Source: Craterostigma plantagineum
Lineage: Eukaryota > Streptophyta > Magnoliopsida > Lamiales > Linderniaceae
NCBI GenBank assembly: GCA_027422505.1
Contig: JAPQWV010000498.1
Location: forward strand, 124,001 to 188,000
Length of the DNA stretch: 64,000 nt
Reading direction: 5' to 3'
The stretch's first letter is position 1, and the number at the start of each line of letters is the position of its first letter. Under the pieces are notes generated by a model that was not told the origin of the DNA, made no database searches, and was given only the letters and a program-made list of their open reading frames with translations. Both the position numbers and the translations under genes were made by a program. Positions 63,842 to 64,000 of this stretch are shown here, piece by piece.

Positions 63842-64000
63842 TGATATTAGAGAATGAAGCTGGCATGCATATATACCATAATGCATAGCCAGAACTATGT
63901 AATGAATTTTTTGAAAACTATAACGCTCACGGAACCTATAATACACATGTTTGAAGCTTGAAAATATCAACATATAAAAAGATTTCTTAGGTCGTTGTTG

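Larger units (their letters stand above)
61801..64000. other. BELL gene 5' region and right flank
   Basis: It holds a probable non-coding leader exon near 62400-62470, a GA run (62546-62567), a TA tract (62618-62651), a long GA run (62820-62869) and a TG run (63807-63838). A GCGCGCGCG tract lies 20 bp before the ATG. No further gene is seen up to the right edge. Confidence 0.5.

Noticed and set aside
63850..63880. TGAAGCTGGCATGCAT resembling a miR167 sequence
   Set aside because: It departs from the miRNA after the first bases and no partner arm forming a hairpin was found nearby.

Overview
This is a stretch of nuclear DNA from a eudicot plant, gene-dense but with an AT-rich background. The genes carry many short introns with GT..AG borders, the intergenic DNA is full of microsatellites and small DNA transposons, and nearly every recognisable protein belongs to a plant family (2S albumin, BIC, GIR, NGA-like B3, OVATE, BELL homeodomain, IQM, cell-wall invertase). 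An asterid such as a member of the Lamiales is plausible from the overall look, but I cannot fix the species. I read all exon structures by eye from splice signals, reading phase and family knowledge; no alignment was run.

Layout. 0.1-6 kb: the 5' exons of a TRM/DUF4378-type gene running off the left edge (minus), then the splicing factor BUD31 (minus). 6.8-10.4 kb: an IQM calmodulin-binding protein and an A20/AN1 stress-associated protein (both plus). 12.3-16.2 kb: a membrane-anchored alpha/beta hydrolase, a BIC cryptochrome inhibitor and a 2S albumin with a seed-type promoter (all plus). 18-23.4 kb: an unrecognised basic protein and a cell-wall invertase with the classic 9-nt mini-exon (both minus). 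25-31 kb: a housekeeping block with ribosomal protein uS11 (RPS14), tRNA-Leu(UAG), sorting nexin 1 (all minus) and, head-to-head with SNX1, a small organellar RRM protein (plus). 33-34 kb: an NGA-like B3 repressor (minus). 37.7-41.2 kb: a tandem pair of SDR110C dehydrogenases (plus). 41.6-44.8 kb: a structurally complete hAT transposon with 8-bp target-site duplications and a transposase frame broken near its end. 47-59 kb: GIR1-like, UEV1 and RPA2 genes (plus) and an OVATE protein (minus). 59.7-61.8 kb: a BELL homeodomain factor (minus), convergent with RPA2.

The genes are not one pathway or cluster; this is ordinary euchromatin with a mix of housekeeping genes (BUD31, RPS14, SNX1, UEV1, RPA2) and single-copy regulators. 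The only local gene family is the SDR pair. The points most worth a second look are an apparent frameshift in SNX1 exon 1, a 45-bp duplication across the SNX1 stop codon, two probable GC-AG introns, minute first coding exons in both SDR genes, the recent-looking hAT insertion, a second hAT-type element built of CCGGTTCC-like motifs inside the invertase intron, and a possible 53-aa spliced gene upstream of UEV1. I found no convincing new multi-gene system.
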